Assembly: GCA_017527495.1 (NCBI GenBank)
Contig: JAFXPY010000030.1
Location: forward strand, 1-37,777
From: Paludibacteraceae bacterium
GTDB lineage: Bacteria; Bacteroidota; Bacteroidia; Bacteroidales; Paludibacteraceae
Direction: 5' to 3'
Length of the DNA: 37,777 bases
Part shown: piece by piece, positions 1 to 7,888 of the stretch
Numbering within the stretch: position 1 is the first letter of the stretch
Layout: each line of letters begins with the position of its first letter
Program-made: the position numbers and the translations under genes
Notes under the pieces: model-generated
Told to the model about the DNA's origin: nothing
Databases searched by the model: none
Seen by the model: only the letters and a program-made list of their open reading frames with translations

Positions 1-205
1 AGCGATTTTCTTTTAATAGAATAGCGGATTATATTTATCTATTGATTTCCCGTTAGGGAATTTCTATGGCGAGAAATGAATTTAAAAGATATTCCCTAAC
101 GGGAAATAACGCTGACAATCAATATTAATGCTATTAAAAGGAAACCCCTACTGGGTATAATCTCAATAAAAGTGCTACTGAACAGCAGTGCGAAACTTAA
201 ATCAT
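1..205. repeat. Intergenic hairpin-repeat cluster (left, cut by window edge)
   Basis: Positions 1-21 match the right flank of the oriented mini-hairpin element seen intact at 5708-5737 (flank TTTTCTTTTAATAGAAT), so a copy is cut by the window edge. Two hairpins follow as an inverted pair: TTCCC-GTTA-GGGAA at 47-60 and TTCCC-TAAC-GGGAA at 92-105. A weaker copy at 144-156 (ACCC/GGGT) is preceded by the CTATTAAAAG flank. The cluster ends with TGCGAAACTTAAAT at 189-202, the reverse complement of a motif that also borders the clusters near 5650, 9922 and 10203. No gene is seen. Confidence 0.75.
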
Positions 206-219
206 TTAGATAGATAATA

Positions 220-380
220 ATTGTTTCCTATTGTTTCTAATCGTCTTCAATTGTTTTCCATAGTTATTGTTTCCTTTTGTCTTTTAAATTGTCTTTAATT
301 GTCTTCCAAAATAATTGTCTTCTCAAAAAATATCGTATTCTATTGTCTTCTTATAAAATTTGTTTATGATTGTTTTCTTA
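220..380. repeat. Degenerate ATTGTCTTC-type repeat array
   Basis: About eleven imperfect copies of a 9-10 base word, ATTGTYTTCY, lie here on the plus strand, spaced irregularly by 0-15 bases. They sit just upstream of the promoter-like site of the DUF4491 gene. They may be simple slippage-derived sequence or a cluster of protein-binding sites; the sequence alone does not decide. Confidence 0.6.
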
Positions 381-404
381 ATCCGTGAAAATGTATTAAT
401 TTTG
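370..404 (+). promoter_or_regulatory. Putative Bacteroidota promoter for the DUF4491 gene
   Basis: TAATTTTG at 397-404 matches the Bacteroidota -7 element TAnnTTTG and is followed by C as usual. The best upstream TTG (370-372) is 24 bases away, longer than the usual ~19, so the -33 part is weak. The start codon at 432 would leave a short leader. Confidence 0.5.
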
Positions 405-431
405 CACTATAAATTGTTTTAGATTTTAGAT

Positions 432-764
432 ATGTATTTTGAAGGTTTAATCATTGGAGCGGCAACATTTTTGACGATAGGTATGTTTCATCCGCTTGTA
501 ATTAAGGCAGAGTATTATTTAGGATTGAAATCTAATTGGTTGTTTGGTATATGTGGGGTGGCAAGTCTTGTAGCTTCAATGTTTGTTGAAAACAGTTATG
601 TCTCAATAATACTCGGTGTGGTAGGTTGGTCATGTTTTTGGAGTATACACGAAGTATTTCAGCAGAAAAAACGAGTGCAACGAGGTTGGTTCCCGATGAA
701 TCCTAAGCGTAAATACGACTACGAACCATTATGCAAGGAAAATGAACAACGGAAATATGTCTAA
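432..764 (+). CDS. DUF4491 family small membrane protein
   Basis: This 110-residue protein has three hydrophobic segments, at about residues 3-24, 36-52 and 56-73. They are followed by a basic cytoplasmic-looking tail containing KKRVQRGWFPMNPKR. The order 'FxGLIIGxATFLxIGxFHPLVIKAEY' at the N-terminus and the GWFPxNPKR tail are what I recognise as the DUF4491 family, small inner-membrane proteins of unknown function found mainly in Bacteroidota. Length is normal for the family. The ATG lies 28 bases after a -7 promoter element. The flavin reductase gene starts 31 bases downstream on the same strand, so the two could be co-transcribed, but nothing here indicates the function. Confidence 0.85.
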   Translation: MYFEGLIIGAATFLTIGMFHPLVIKAEYYLGLKSNWLFGICGVASLVASMFVENSYVSIILGVVGWSCFWSIHEVFQQKKRVQRGWFPMNPKRKYDYEPLCKENEQRKYV

Positions 765-795
765 TTTTCATGCCGAAGCCTATTAAGATTGAACA

Positions 796-1398
796 ATGAA
801 GACATCATGGAAACCCGGAACAATGATTTATCCGCTACCGGCGGTGTTGGTTTCGTGTGGTAATCAGGATGAAAACTACAATTTGTTTACTGTGGCATGG
901 TGTGGGACGGTATGCACAAATCCGCCAATGTGTTATATCAGTGTTAGGCCGGAGCGTCATTCTTATGGCATAATTAAGCAGACAGGTGAGTTTGTGATTA
1001 ATCTGACAACAGAGTCACTCGCACGGGCAACAGATTGGTGTGGAGTGAAATCGGGTAGGCAAGTTAATAAATTTCAGGCTATGCGTCTCACTCCGCAAAA
1101 AGGAGAAAAAGTGGAAGCGCCTATCGTTGTAGAATCACCGGTCAATATAGAATGTAAAGTGAAAAGCATCATTCCCCTTGGAAGTCATGACATGTTTATA
1201 GCAGAAGTGGTCAATGTGCAGGTCGATGACGAACTTATAAACCCCGCCACCGGCAAGTTTGAACTCGAACGCGCGCATTTGATTACTTATTCCCATGGTC
1301 AGTATTTCAGTCTCGGAAAAGAATTAGGACACTTTGGCTGGTCGGTGAGGAAAAGACCAAAGACCGCTACGCTGAAAGACCAAAGACTGCTGCGCTGA
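796..1398 (+). CDS. Flavin reductase family protein (FMN-binding split barrel)
   Basis: This 200-residue protein has the typical start of the flavin-reductase-like split-barrel family: KPGTMIYPLPAVLVSCG, then NLFTVAWCGTVCTNPPM and SYGIIKQTGEFVINL. Members bind FMN and either reduce flavin with NAD(P)H or act in small redox reactions; the substrate cannot be read from the sequence. The enzyme looks complete through the conserved HITYSHGQYFSLGKELGxFGWSVRK end. The last 14 residues (187-200) are unusual because they are encoded by two copies of a 23-bp dispersed repeat, and the stop codon lies inside the second copy. The tail is therefore probably a recent, non-functional extension. The protein is expected in the cytoplasm. 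Confidence 0.88.
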   Translation: MKTSWKPGTMIYPLPAVLVSCGNQDENYNLFTVAWCGTVCTNPPMCYISVRPERHSYGIIKQTGEFVINLTTESLARATDWCGVKSGRQVNKFQAMRLTPQKGEKVEAPIVVESPVNIECKVKSIIPLGSHDMFIAEVVNVQVDDELINPATGKFELERAHLITYSHGQYFSLGKELGHFGWSVRKRPKTATLKDQRLLR

Positions 1399-1446
1399 AA
1401 GATCAAAGACCGCTACGCTGAAAGACCAAAGACTGCTGCGCTGAAA
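1355..1446 (+). repeat. Four tandem 23-bp repeats overlapping the flavin reductase 3' end
   Basis: Units begin at 1355, 1378, 1401 and 1424. They alternate between two versions of GAYCAAAGACYGCTRCGCTGAAA, the odd units carrying CCGCTACGCTG and the even units CTGCTGCGCTG. Relatives in inverse orientation occur at 20890-20935 and 25400-25515. The unit is not a multiple of three, so it does not encode a repeated peptide. Confidence 0.9.
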
Positions 1447-1456
1447 GATGTAAGAT

Positions 1457-2239
1457 ATGAGAAGAGTTGTTTTTTATATATTTGTGATGTTGTGTGTTGC
1501 GAACAATATTTGCAGAGCGCAGCATTTCTCTTTCGCACAAATATCAGACACACATATAGGTAAAAACAAAGAAACAATTACAGACTTGCAAAATGCGATA
1601 AATCAGATAAACACCATAGACAGTATTAAATTTGTAGTCATAACGGGAGACATAGTTCATAAAGGTGATACAGCCTATCTTGATACAACAAAAAAGATGC
1701 TTGACCAACTCTCCGTGTCATATTATATCATACCCGGAAATCAAGAGACACGCTATAATGATTATTGTATGAGCGCATACAAACAAGTGTTTGGCGATGA
1801 TAGATTTGTTTTTGAATATGATAGTTGTTTATTCCTTGGTATAAATTCGGGCACAGCCGGAAAGTCTGAAGGACATATTGCCGATTCAACAATTCAATGG
1901 TCAGAAAAGTATTTGCGAAAGCGACAATCATATAAATATGCCTTTTTATTCGCACACCATCCGATGCAAGAAGGTGATGTTGATAATTTTGAAAAAGCTG
2001 TTGAATTAGTTGAGCGATATGACATAACATGTCTTTTTGGTGGTCACTATCACCGCAATATAATTTTTGAGTGTGGAGGCAGACCGGACATATTGACCCG
2101 CACCATTATGAGTGACGAAAAAACTAAGGCAGGCTTTTCTTTAATTTCTATCAGCAATGACAGACTTACTATAGAAGAATATCGCACGGATTCAACACAC
2201 AATACATGGCTTGATATGCCACTATTTTTTGAACAATGA
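1457..2239 (+). CDS. Secreted calcineurin-like metallophosphoesterase
   Basis: This 260-residue protein starts with a signal peptide (residues 1-21, ending CRAQ), so it is exported to the periplasm or beyond. The metallophosphoesterase signatures follow in order: DxH at D31/H33, GD at 64-65, GNQE at 94-97, HH at 167-168 and GGHYH at 195-199. These residues normally hold two metal ions for hydrolysis of phosphate esters; the substrate is unknown. In the third motif the usual catalytic histidine of GNH(D/E) is glutamine, from a CAA codon at 1742-1744. Activity may therefore be altered. The last four bases overlap the start of the radical SAM gene (ATGA), indicating translational coupling. Confidence 0.87.
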   Translation: MRRVVFYIFVMLCVANNICRAQHFSFAQISDTHIGKNKETITDLQNAINQINTIDSIKFVVITGDIVHKGDTAYLDTTKKMLDQLSVSYYIIPGNQETRYNDYCMSAYKQVFGDDRFVFEYDSCLFLGINSGTAGKSEGHIADSTIQWSEKYLRKRQSYKYAFLFAHHPMQEGDVDNFEKAVELVERYDITCLFGGHYHRNIIFECGGRPDILTRTIMSDEKTKAGFSLISISNDRLTIEEYRTDSTHNTWLDMPLFFEQ

Positions 2240-4029
2240 AAAATCCTAATGACTTACTCAATTATCTGCCAACAACAAAGAAAGAAGTTGAGTTGCGTGG
2301 ATGGGATGAGTTGGACATAATAATTTTCTCCGGTGATGCATACGTTGATCATCCGTCTTTTGCTGCCGCCGTCATTGGTCGCAGTCTTGAGGCTCATGGC
2401 TTGCGTGTGGCTGTCGTTCCGCAACCTAACTGGCGCGACGACTTGCGCGACTTCAAAAAACTCGGCAGACCACGTCTGTATTTTGCAGTCTCGGCAGGTG
2501 CTATGGACTCTATGGTTAATCACTATACAGCCAATCGCCGTCGGCGCTCTGACGATGCCTATACTCCGGATGGGAAAGCCGGTATGAGACCCGACTATTG
2601 CACAATAACTTATTGCAAAATACTCAAACAACTTTTCCCCGATGTGCCAATAGTAATAGGCGGGATAGAAGCTTCTCTGCGTCGCGTTACACATTACGAC
2701 TACTGGCAAGACCGTCTCTTGCCAAGTATTCTTGTCGATTCAAAAGCCGACCTGCTCGTGTATGGCATGGGCGAGAAACCACAATGGGAAATAACTCGAC
2801 AAATGCTTGAAGGCAAATCTATCGACCAAATCAAAGATGTTCCGCAAACAGCATATCTCTCTAATCAAAATCCACATATCGAAGGACAGATTGAACTCAC
2901 ACCGCACGAGATTTGTCTCAAAGACAAAAAACGTTATGCTGCCAATTTTCGTCATATCGAAGAGGAATCAAACAAAATGCATGCAGCACATATCGTTCAA
3001 CAAGTGGGCAAACAATATGTCGTTGTCAATCCTCCTTACCCGCCAATGACAACTCAAGAGATTGATGCCTCATTCGATTTACCTTATATACGACTGCCAC
3101 ACCCTAAATACAAAGGTAAGACCATTCCTGCTTACGAGATGATAAAATTCTCTGTCAATATGCACCGTGGATGTTTTGGCGGATGCGCTTTCTGCACTAT
3201 TTCTGCCCATCAAGGTAAATTTATAGCCTCAAGAAGTAAAGAATCTATCCTCAAAGAGATTGAACAAATTGCTGAATTACCTGATTTCAAAGGCTATCTT
3301 TCTGACCTCGGCGGACCGTCGGCAAATATGTACAAACTCGCAGGACGCGACAAAACACTTTGCGAGAAATGTGCTCGACCCTCATGTATCCAACCCAAGA
3401 TATGCAAAAATCTCAACCTCAATCTCAAACCACTGCTTGACATATATCACACTGTTGACGCCCTGCCGTACATAAAAAAATCATTTATAGGAAGCGGTGT
3501 CAGGTATGACATTATAGATGAGGAATATGCCCAAGAACTGATACTAAAACATGTGTCGGGTAGGTTGAAGGTTGCACCGGAACATACCTCCGACCGTGTG
3601 CTCAAACTGATGCGCAAACCGTCTTTCGAACAATTCAAACAATTCAAAGCCTTTTTCGACAAGATAAACAAACAGCATGGTCTCAATCAACAAATCATAC
3701 CATACTTCATCTCGTCACACCCCGGATGCCAACTCGAAGATATGGCTGAACTTGCAGTGCTCACCAAAGAATTAGACTTCCATCTCGAACAAGTGCAAGA
3801 CTTTACACCTACACCTATGACACTCGCCACTGAAATATACTATTCTGGCTACCACCCATATACACTTGAACCTATCTTTTGCGCTCGTACAAAAGACGAT
3901 AAACTCGCACAGCGACAATTCTTTTTCTGGTACAAACCCGAATACAAACAACAAATTATGCGAACACTCAGAAAAATCAATCGTATAGACCTCATACAAA
4001 AACTCTTCAACCCAAAGAAGATACGCTAA
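2236..4029 (+). CDS. ygiQ: YgiQ family radical SAM protein
   Basis: This 597-residue protein has the YgiQ architecture. An N-terminal region of roughly 300 residues resembles the UPF0313 N-terminal domain (SGDAYVDHPSFAAAVIGR, then DVPIVIGGIEASLRR). A radical SAM core follows with the CxxxCxxC cluster at C313, C317 and C320 (HRGCFGGCAFCT). A C-terminal part includes LKVAPEHTSDRVLKLMRKPS and QDFTPTPMTLATEIYYSGYHP. The family uses a [4Fe-4S] cluster and S-adenosylmethionine, but its reaction is not established. The gene overlaps the metallophosphoesterase stop by four bases. Length is somewhat shorter than proteobacterial YgiQ and looks complete. C-ending codons are common here, as in the flanks of mod. 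Confidence 0.93.
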   Translation: MKNPNDLLNYLPTTKKEVELRGWDELDIIIFSGDAYVDHPSFAAAVIGRSLEAHGLRVAVVPQPNWRDDLRDFKKLGRPRLYFAVSAGAMDSMVNHYTANRRRRSDDAYTPDGKAGMRPDYCTITYCKILKQLFPDVPIVIGGIEASLRRVTHYDYWQDRLLPSILVDSKADLLVYGMGEKPQWEITRQMLEGKSIDQIKDVPQTAYLSNQNPHIEGQIELTPHEICLKDKKRYAANFRHIEEESNKMHAAHIVQQVGKQYVVVNPPYPPMTTQEIDASFDLPYIRLPHPKYKGKTIPAYEMIKFSVNMHRGCFGGCAFCTISAHQGKFIASRSKESILKEIEQIAELPDFKGYLSDLGGPSANMYKLAGRDKTLCEKCARPSCIQPKICKNLNLNLKPLLDIYHTVDALPYIKKSFIGSGVRYDIIDEEYAQELILKHVSGRLKVAPEHTSDRVLKLMRKPSFEQFKQFKAFFDKINKQHGLNQQIIPYFISSHPGCQLEDMAELAVLTKELDFHLEQVQDFTPTPMTLATEIYYSGYHPYTLEPIFCARTKDDKLAQRQFFFWYKPEYKQQIMRTLRKINRIDLIQKLFNPKKIR

Positions 4030-4088
4030 TAAATACTAATTGTTTTATAACACACGAATAGAAGCCAAGGCAAAGGTCTGACTACTTT

Positions 4089-4640
4089 AGAAAACGAATT
4101 TGACGAATCGAAGCGAATTGATTCGCATAATTAGTTTAATTTGATAAATTTGTGAACATTTTTTAGAAAACGAATTTGACGAATCGAAGCGAATTGATTC
4201 GCATAATTAGTTTAATTTGATAAATTTGTGAACATTTTTTAGAAAACGAATTTGACGAATCAAACGAATTGATTCGCATAATTAGTTTAATTTGATAAAT
4301 TTGTGAACATTTTTTAGAAAACGAATTTGACGAATAGAAACGAATTGATTCGCATAATTAGTTTAATTTGATAAATTTGTGAACATTTTTTAGAAAACGA
4401 ATTTGACGAATCGAAGCGAATAATTTTCTTTAATTGTTGATAATTTTTGACCAAAGACTCTGCTTTCTCAGTTTTCTCAGCTGACAACTTTAGAAAACGA
4501 ATTTGACGAATCAAACAAATTGATTCGCATAATTAGTTTAATTTGATAAATTTGTGAACATTTTTCAGAAAACGAATTTGACGAATCGAAGCGAATAATT
4601 TTCTTTAATTGTTGATAATTGATGACCAAACAAAATTCGT
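4089..4640. repeat. 76-bp tandem repeat array
   Basis: Units begin at 4089, 4165, 4241, 4316, 4392, 4492 and 4567, each opening with AGAAAACGAATTTGACGAAT. Full units are 75-76 bases and continue through GATTCGCATAATTAG to GTGAACATTTTT. The units starting at 4392 and 4567 are chimeric: after about 30 bases both switch to the same alternative sequence (TTTTCTTTAATTGTTGATAA). A shorter relative lies at 11967-12060. The array fills most of the 4030-4724 gap; positions 4641-4724 hold only AT-rich sequence. I see no stable gene in it. Confidence 0.92.
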
Positions 4641-4724
4641 ATTAATTCGATTAATTAGTAGATAAATAATTTCGATTAATATGTTGATTGTATAAGAAAA
4701 CAAAATAATTAGACGAAAATCAAT

Positions 4725-5579
4725 ATGAAAAAAAACTATTCAAAATGGTGCAGTATAGGCTTGATTACTGCAATATATGTGCTTGCCGGTGTCATAGGCT
4801 ATGGTCTTTTTTGTTGTCTCACAACCAATGCAATGCATCCTGTTTGGGCGTTGCTGTGGGCTGATGTGGCAGCAACAATCGTTGTGTGGCTGTTCGGATT
4901 GCTTTACGAAAATGTATCGGTGTACGATCCTTATTGGAGTGTCTTTCCTCCCATTGTATTTTTGCTTTGGGCGATAAAAACAAACACATGGACTATGCCT
5001 GTCATACTACTTCTCGTTGCCTCATGGTACTGGGGAATAAGACTAACCCGCAATTGGATAATAACATTCAAAGGCATAGCGCATGAAGACTGGCGCTACA
5101 CGCGATACCGACAAAACCTGCATCCTGCCTTGTTTCATCTCACAAATCTCTTCGGTCTCAATATGGTGCCGACACTCATAGTCTTTGCCGGTATGTTGCC
5201 CGGACTTTATCTCTATCAGAACACAGAACCTGCCAACATACTGACATGGTTCGGTTGCATAGTATGCCTTGCATCTGCCACAATACAACTCATAGCCGAC
5301 AAACAAATACATGACTTTCGGGCAGCACACCCCGGTCAATACTGTAATGTAGGACTTTGGCGTCGTGGTCGTCACCCCAATTATTTCGGCGAGATACAAT
5401 TCTGGTGGGGGATATGGATTATGTACCTTTCCCTGAATGGCTTCGACTGGTTTGTGTTATGTCCGATAGCCATGACAGCTTTGTTCCTCGGAATCAGTAT
5501 CCCGATGATGGAACACCGACAGATGCAAAACAAACCCGGCTATGCCGATTACCGAAAACAAACAAGAATATTGATATAA
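4725..5579 (+). CDS. DUF1295 family integral membrane protein (steroid 5-alpha-reductase-like fold)
   Basis: This 284-residue polytopic membrane protein has about seven hydrophobic segments. Its signature is in the C-terminal third: GLWRRGRHPNYFGEIQFWWG (about residues 210-229), followed by a PMMEHRQMQNKPGYADYRKQT tail. This pattern marks DUF1295 proteins, related to the NAD(P)H-dependent steroid 5-alpha-reductase C-terminal domain and to isoprenylcysteine methyltransferases. The actual substrate in bacteria is generally unknown. The gene stands alone between the 76-bp array and the restriction-modification island, and its stop is 12 bases before the left inverted repeat. I could not see a convincing promoter directly upstream. 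Confidence 0.85.
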   Translation: MKKNYSKWCSIGLITAIYVLAGVIGYGLFCCLTTNAMHPVWALLWADVAATIVVWLFGLLYENVSVYDPYWSVFPPIVFLLWAIKTNTWTMPVILLLVASWYWGIRLTRNWIITFKGIAHEDWRYTRYRQNLHPALFHLTNLFGLNMVPTLIVFAGMLPGLYLYQNTEPANILTWFGCIVCLASATIQLIADKQIHDFRAAHPGQYCNVGLWRRGRHPNYFGEIQFWWGIWIMYLSLNGFDWFVLCPIAMTALFLGISIPMMEHRQMQNKPGYADYRKQTRILI

Positions 5580-5591
5580 AATATTTTTTTG

Positions 5592-5650
5592 TTGGTGTCC
5601 GATAAAAAACATATATGCATTGATATGTTATTGACAATAAGTATAATTTA
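5592..5650 (+). repeat. Left inverted repeat of the R-M island
   Basis: Beginning TTGGTGTCCGATAAAAAAC, this stretch matches the reverse complement of 10471-10529. The first 50 bases have three mismatches (5618, 5627 and 5635), and the match fades over the next nine. The two copies bracket the Type III restriction-modification genes. No obvious target-site duplication flanks them. Confidence 0.88.
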
Positions 5651-5880
5651 AGTTTCGCACATGGTAAATATAGCATGATATATGATTATGGCAGTTATTT
5701 AACGCCTATCGCGTTAGCGATTTTCTTTTAATAGAATATTCAGGTTAATTAAACACCTATATCCCGTAGGGATTTTCTTTTAATTTCTTAAAATCAATAG
5801 CTTAAAAGATATTTCCTACGGGAAAAGAATATTAGGTTTTGTGTCAAGATTCTATTAAAAGAAATTCCCTACGGGAAAAA
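5650..5880. repeat. Oriented mini-hairpin cluster upstream of the R-M operon
   Basis: The cluster starts with AAGTTTCGCAC (5650-5660) and contains four small hairpins. They are ATCGC-GTTA-GCGAT (5708-5721), ATCCC-GTA-GGGAT (5761-5773), TTTCC-TACG-GGAAA (5812-5825) and TTCCC-TAC-GGGAA (5865-5877). Copies with loop GTTA or GTA carry the flank TTTTCTTTTAATAG on the right. The copy with loop TAC at 5865 carries its reverse complement on the left. The hairpins are therefore oriented elements of about 30 bases. No gene is present. Confidence 0.82.
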
Positions 5881-5908
5881 CTTTGATTTATCAGACACCA
5901 AAATATTC

Positions 5909-5940
5909 TTTTGTTTTTTCAGTTTTTTTTACTAATTTTG
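5909..5940 (+). promoter_or_regulatory. Promoter of the mod-res operon
   Basis: TTTTG (5909-5913) is followed after 19 bases by TAATTTTG (5933-5940), an excellent match to the Bacteroidota consensus. Transcription would begin near 5947-5950, giving a leader of about 270 nt before the mod ATG. The space before the promoter is occupied by the mini-hairpin cluster. Confidence 0.8.
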
Positions 5941-5947
5941 CATGCTG

Positions 5948-6217
5948 TAATTGCAAAAGAGAAAGGATTATACCCCGACTTTTAAAGAGAAAAAACAAGC
6001 GCAACGAATTGCGCAATAACATATTAATATAAACTGAGCTTTAGCTCTTATTCTCATTTCTGTAAAATCCGCCAAATTTTATAAGCACAAGAGAATAAGC
6101 AAGCAAGAGTCCACGTTCATAAGGCGTGGATTATTCGTGCTTATTTATTGTGCAATGGTTCTTGGCGGAGCCTACAGAAATTAGATAAGTGCAGAGCGAA
6201 TAATACACGCTTTTTTT
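5948..6217 (+). ncRNA. Highly structured 5' leader RNA of the mod-res operon
   Basis: The leader contains a hairpin GCGCAA-CGAA-TTGCGC (5999-6014), a small hairpin GAGC-TTTA-GCTC (6036-6047) and then a long rod. The rod has perfect stems P1 6056-6064/6173-6181 (9 bp), P2 6068-6075/6162-6169 (8 bp), P3 6085-6090/6148-6153 (6 bp), P4 6094-6101/6138-6145 (8 bp) and P5 6110-6115/6125-6130 (6 bp, 9-nt loop). The internal loops are nearly symmetrical. CTTATTCTC (6047-6055) can also pair perfectly with GAGAATAAG (6091-6099), which would compete with P4. A weak AGCG/CGCT stem (6195-6198/6208-6211) is followed by a T run up to the start codon. I cannot assign a known RNA family. Confidence 0.7.
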
Positions 6218-7864
6218 ATGCAGACATCTGAACTAAGCAAAGTAAAGCAAGACCTTATAGCAGAAATAAAACAGCGCGTTGATGACCATGTGTTGGAACC
6301 TTCAAATGCTGAGTTGCTCACCAAACTTATCACTCAAGCAGACAACGACAATGAGGCAATATCTATTGCTGCATTAGGTACGACCTATAAGCGCACAGGC
6401 TTGCATTTTGACAAACGTTTGGAGAGGCTGACGCACGACATCTGTTATTTTCGCAAAAACGAGAAACTTAGTTTTCATACTGACGACAGCAAACCAACGC
6501 ATAAACTCATTATTGGCGATAACTATGATGCATTGCAAAACTTGCTTATTCAATACAAGGGCGCAATAGATGTCATCTATATAGACCCGCCATACGGCAA
6601 AGATAGTATGGGCGAGTTTGCACAAACCAACTACCAAAATGCAATCACTCGCGACAACTTGTTGTCTATGCTCTATCCACGCCTTGAACTTGCCAAACAA
6701 CTGCTGTCAGACAGCGGTGTAATATTCTGTTCCATTGACGACAAAAACCAAGCATACGTCAAATGCCTATTCGATGAAGTGTTTGGAGAAAGGAATTATT
6801 TGACTACTTTACCTCGTAAAGGGAGTGGGGGGAGACAGGATAGTAAGCAGTATGCAGTAGTTCATGAATATGTGGTTGTATATTCCAGCAACATTATTGA
6901 TTATGAGGCAGGTAGAATGACTAAAGATAATGAAGGTTTTAAGTTTGTAGATAAAAAAGGGCGAAAATATAAGACACAACTACTTCGCAAATGGGGTGAC
7001 AATAGCAGAAGACAAGATAGGCCTAATTTATATTATCCTATTTTTTATTCTCCATTGTCAGCAAGTCTTACTTTAGACAGAATAGAACAGGCAGATGTTG
7101 AAATATATCCGATGTTAGATGCCACGAAAGAAGGACGTTGGAGATTTGGTAAAACTACAATGCAACGAGCGATAAACGATGGTATAGTAGAGGTGCAAAA
7201 GAACAAAAAAGGGGAATATATCCCTTATGAACGCATCTATGAAGATCAAGCATCTGATACAAAACCATTTTCGACATGGATTGATGATATTGATAATTCA
7301 ACAGGTTCTACATTGTTAAAAGAAGTTATTGGAGATGGAGTTTTTGATTATCCTAAACCAGTTGATTTGATAACAAGATTATTAAAAATGGCTTCTCCTA
7401 AAAAGGACATTGTAGTATTAGATTTCTTTGCGGGAAGTGGCACGACAGGACATGCCGTATTAGATTTGAACCGTAGTGAAGAGAAAGAAGGCGACTTGTT
7501 TGCCGACACCAACAACGGCGGCAACCGCACATTTATTCTATGCCAGATGAATGAAAAGACCGACACTACACCTAATGGTATTGCATACGACGTAACAGCC
7601 AAACGCCTCAAACGCATTATGACAGGTGAGTGCTACGATGTTACAAAAGACTTTGAATGGATACACAAGAACAAACCTTATGGAGGCAACCTTGATGTGT
7701 ATGAGATAGACCGAGTGGCAGATTTTGAATACAGCGAAGGCAAATCACCTTTTGAGGTGATAGACGAGACCCTCTACGGGCAACAGCGTTTCGCTACACT
7801 GCAAGAGAAAATCAACTGGGTATGCACCCATTTCGACAATGCAAGAAAACAATTAGATGAATAG
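6218..7864 (+). CDS. mod: Type III restriction-modification system DNA methyltransferase (Mod)
   Basis: This 548-residue beta-class N6-adenine methyltransferase carries the catalytic motif DPPY at residues 123-126. The S-adenosylmethionine motif FAGSGT comes later, at 404-409, and this order defines the beta class. The segment between them (about 195-350) should be the target-recognition domain, which sets the methylated sequence; the site cannot be read. In a Type III complex Mod both protects host DNA and directs Res. The segment at about 6795-7430 uses many A/T-ending codons (TTA, AGA, GAT), while both flanks prefer C-ending codons. This suggests an exchanged recognition domain. Length is slightly below the usual ~600-650. 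res starts 24 bases after the stop. ATG 6218 directly follows the structured leader. Confidence 0.93.
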   Translation: MQTSELSKVKQDLIAEIKQRVDDHVLEPSNAELLTKLITQADNDNEAISIAALGTTYKRTGLHFDKRLERLTHDICYFRKNEKLSFHTDDSKPTHKLIIGDNYDALQNLLIQYKGAIDVIYIDPPYGKDSMGEFAQTNYQNAITRDNLLSMLYPRLELAKQLLSDSGVIFCSIDDKNQAYVKCLFDEVFGERNYLTTLPRKGSGGRQDSKQYAVVHEYVVVYSSNIIDYEAGRMTKDNEGFKFVDKKGRKYKTQLLRKWGDNSRRQDRPNLYYPIFYSPLSASLTLDRIEQADVEIYPMLDATKEGRWRFGKTTMQRAINDGIVEVQKNKKGEYIPYERIYEDQASDTKPFSTWIDDIDNSTGSTLLKEVIGDGVFDYPKPVDLITRLLKMASPKKDIVVLDFFAGSGTTGHAVLDLNRSEEKEGDLFADTNNGGNRTFILCQMNEKTDTTPNGIAYDVTAKRLKRIMTGECYDVTKDFEWIHKNKPYGGNLDVYEIDRVADFEYSEGKSPFEVIDETLYGQQRFATLQEKINWVCTHFDNARKQLDE

Positions 7865-7888
7865 TTTTGTATAATAGACAACCAAACT

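Noticed and set aside
4314..4514. Minus-strand open frame in the 76-bp array
   Set aside because: It consists entirely of repeat sequence, with no recognisable protein pattern or promoter.
6036..6217. Retron msr-msd RNA
   Set aside because: The long rod with paired ends is reminiscent of one, but no reverse transcriptase gene is present; the downstream gene is mod.
6195..6217. True intrinsic terminator before mod
   Set aside because: The AGCG/CGCT stem is only four base pairs with a long loop. It could contribute to attenuation but is too weak to call as a terminator by eye.
6827..6832. G6 tract in mod as a phase-variation switch
   Set aside because: Six G residues are too short for typical slippage-driven phase variation, and the frame is intact.
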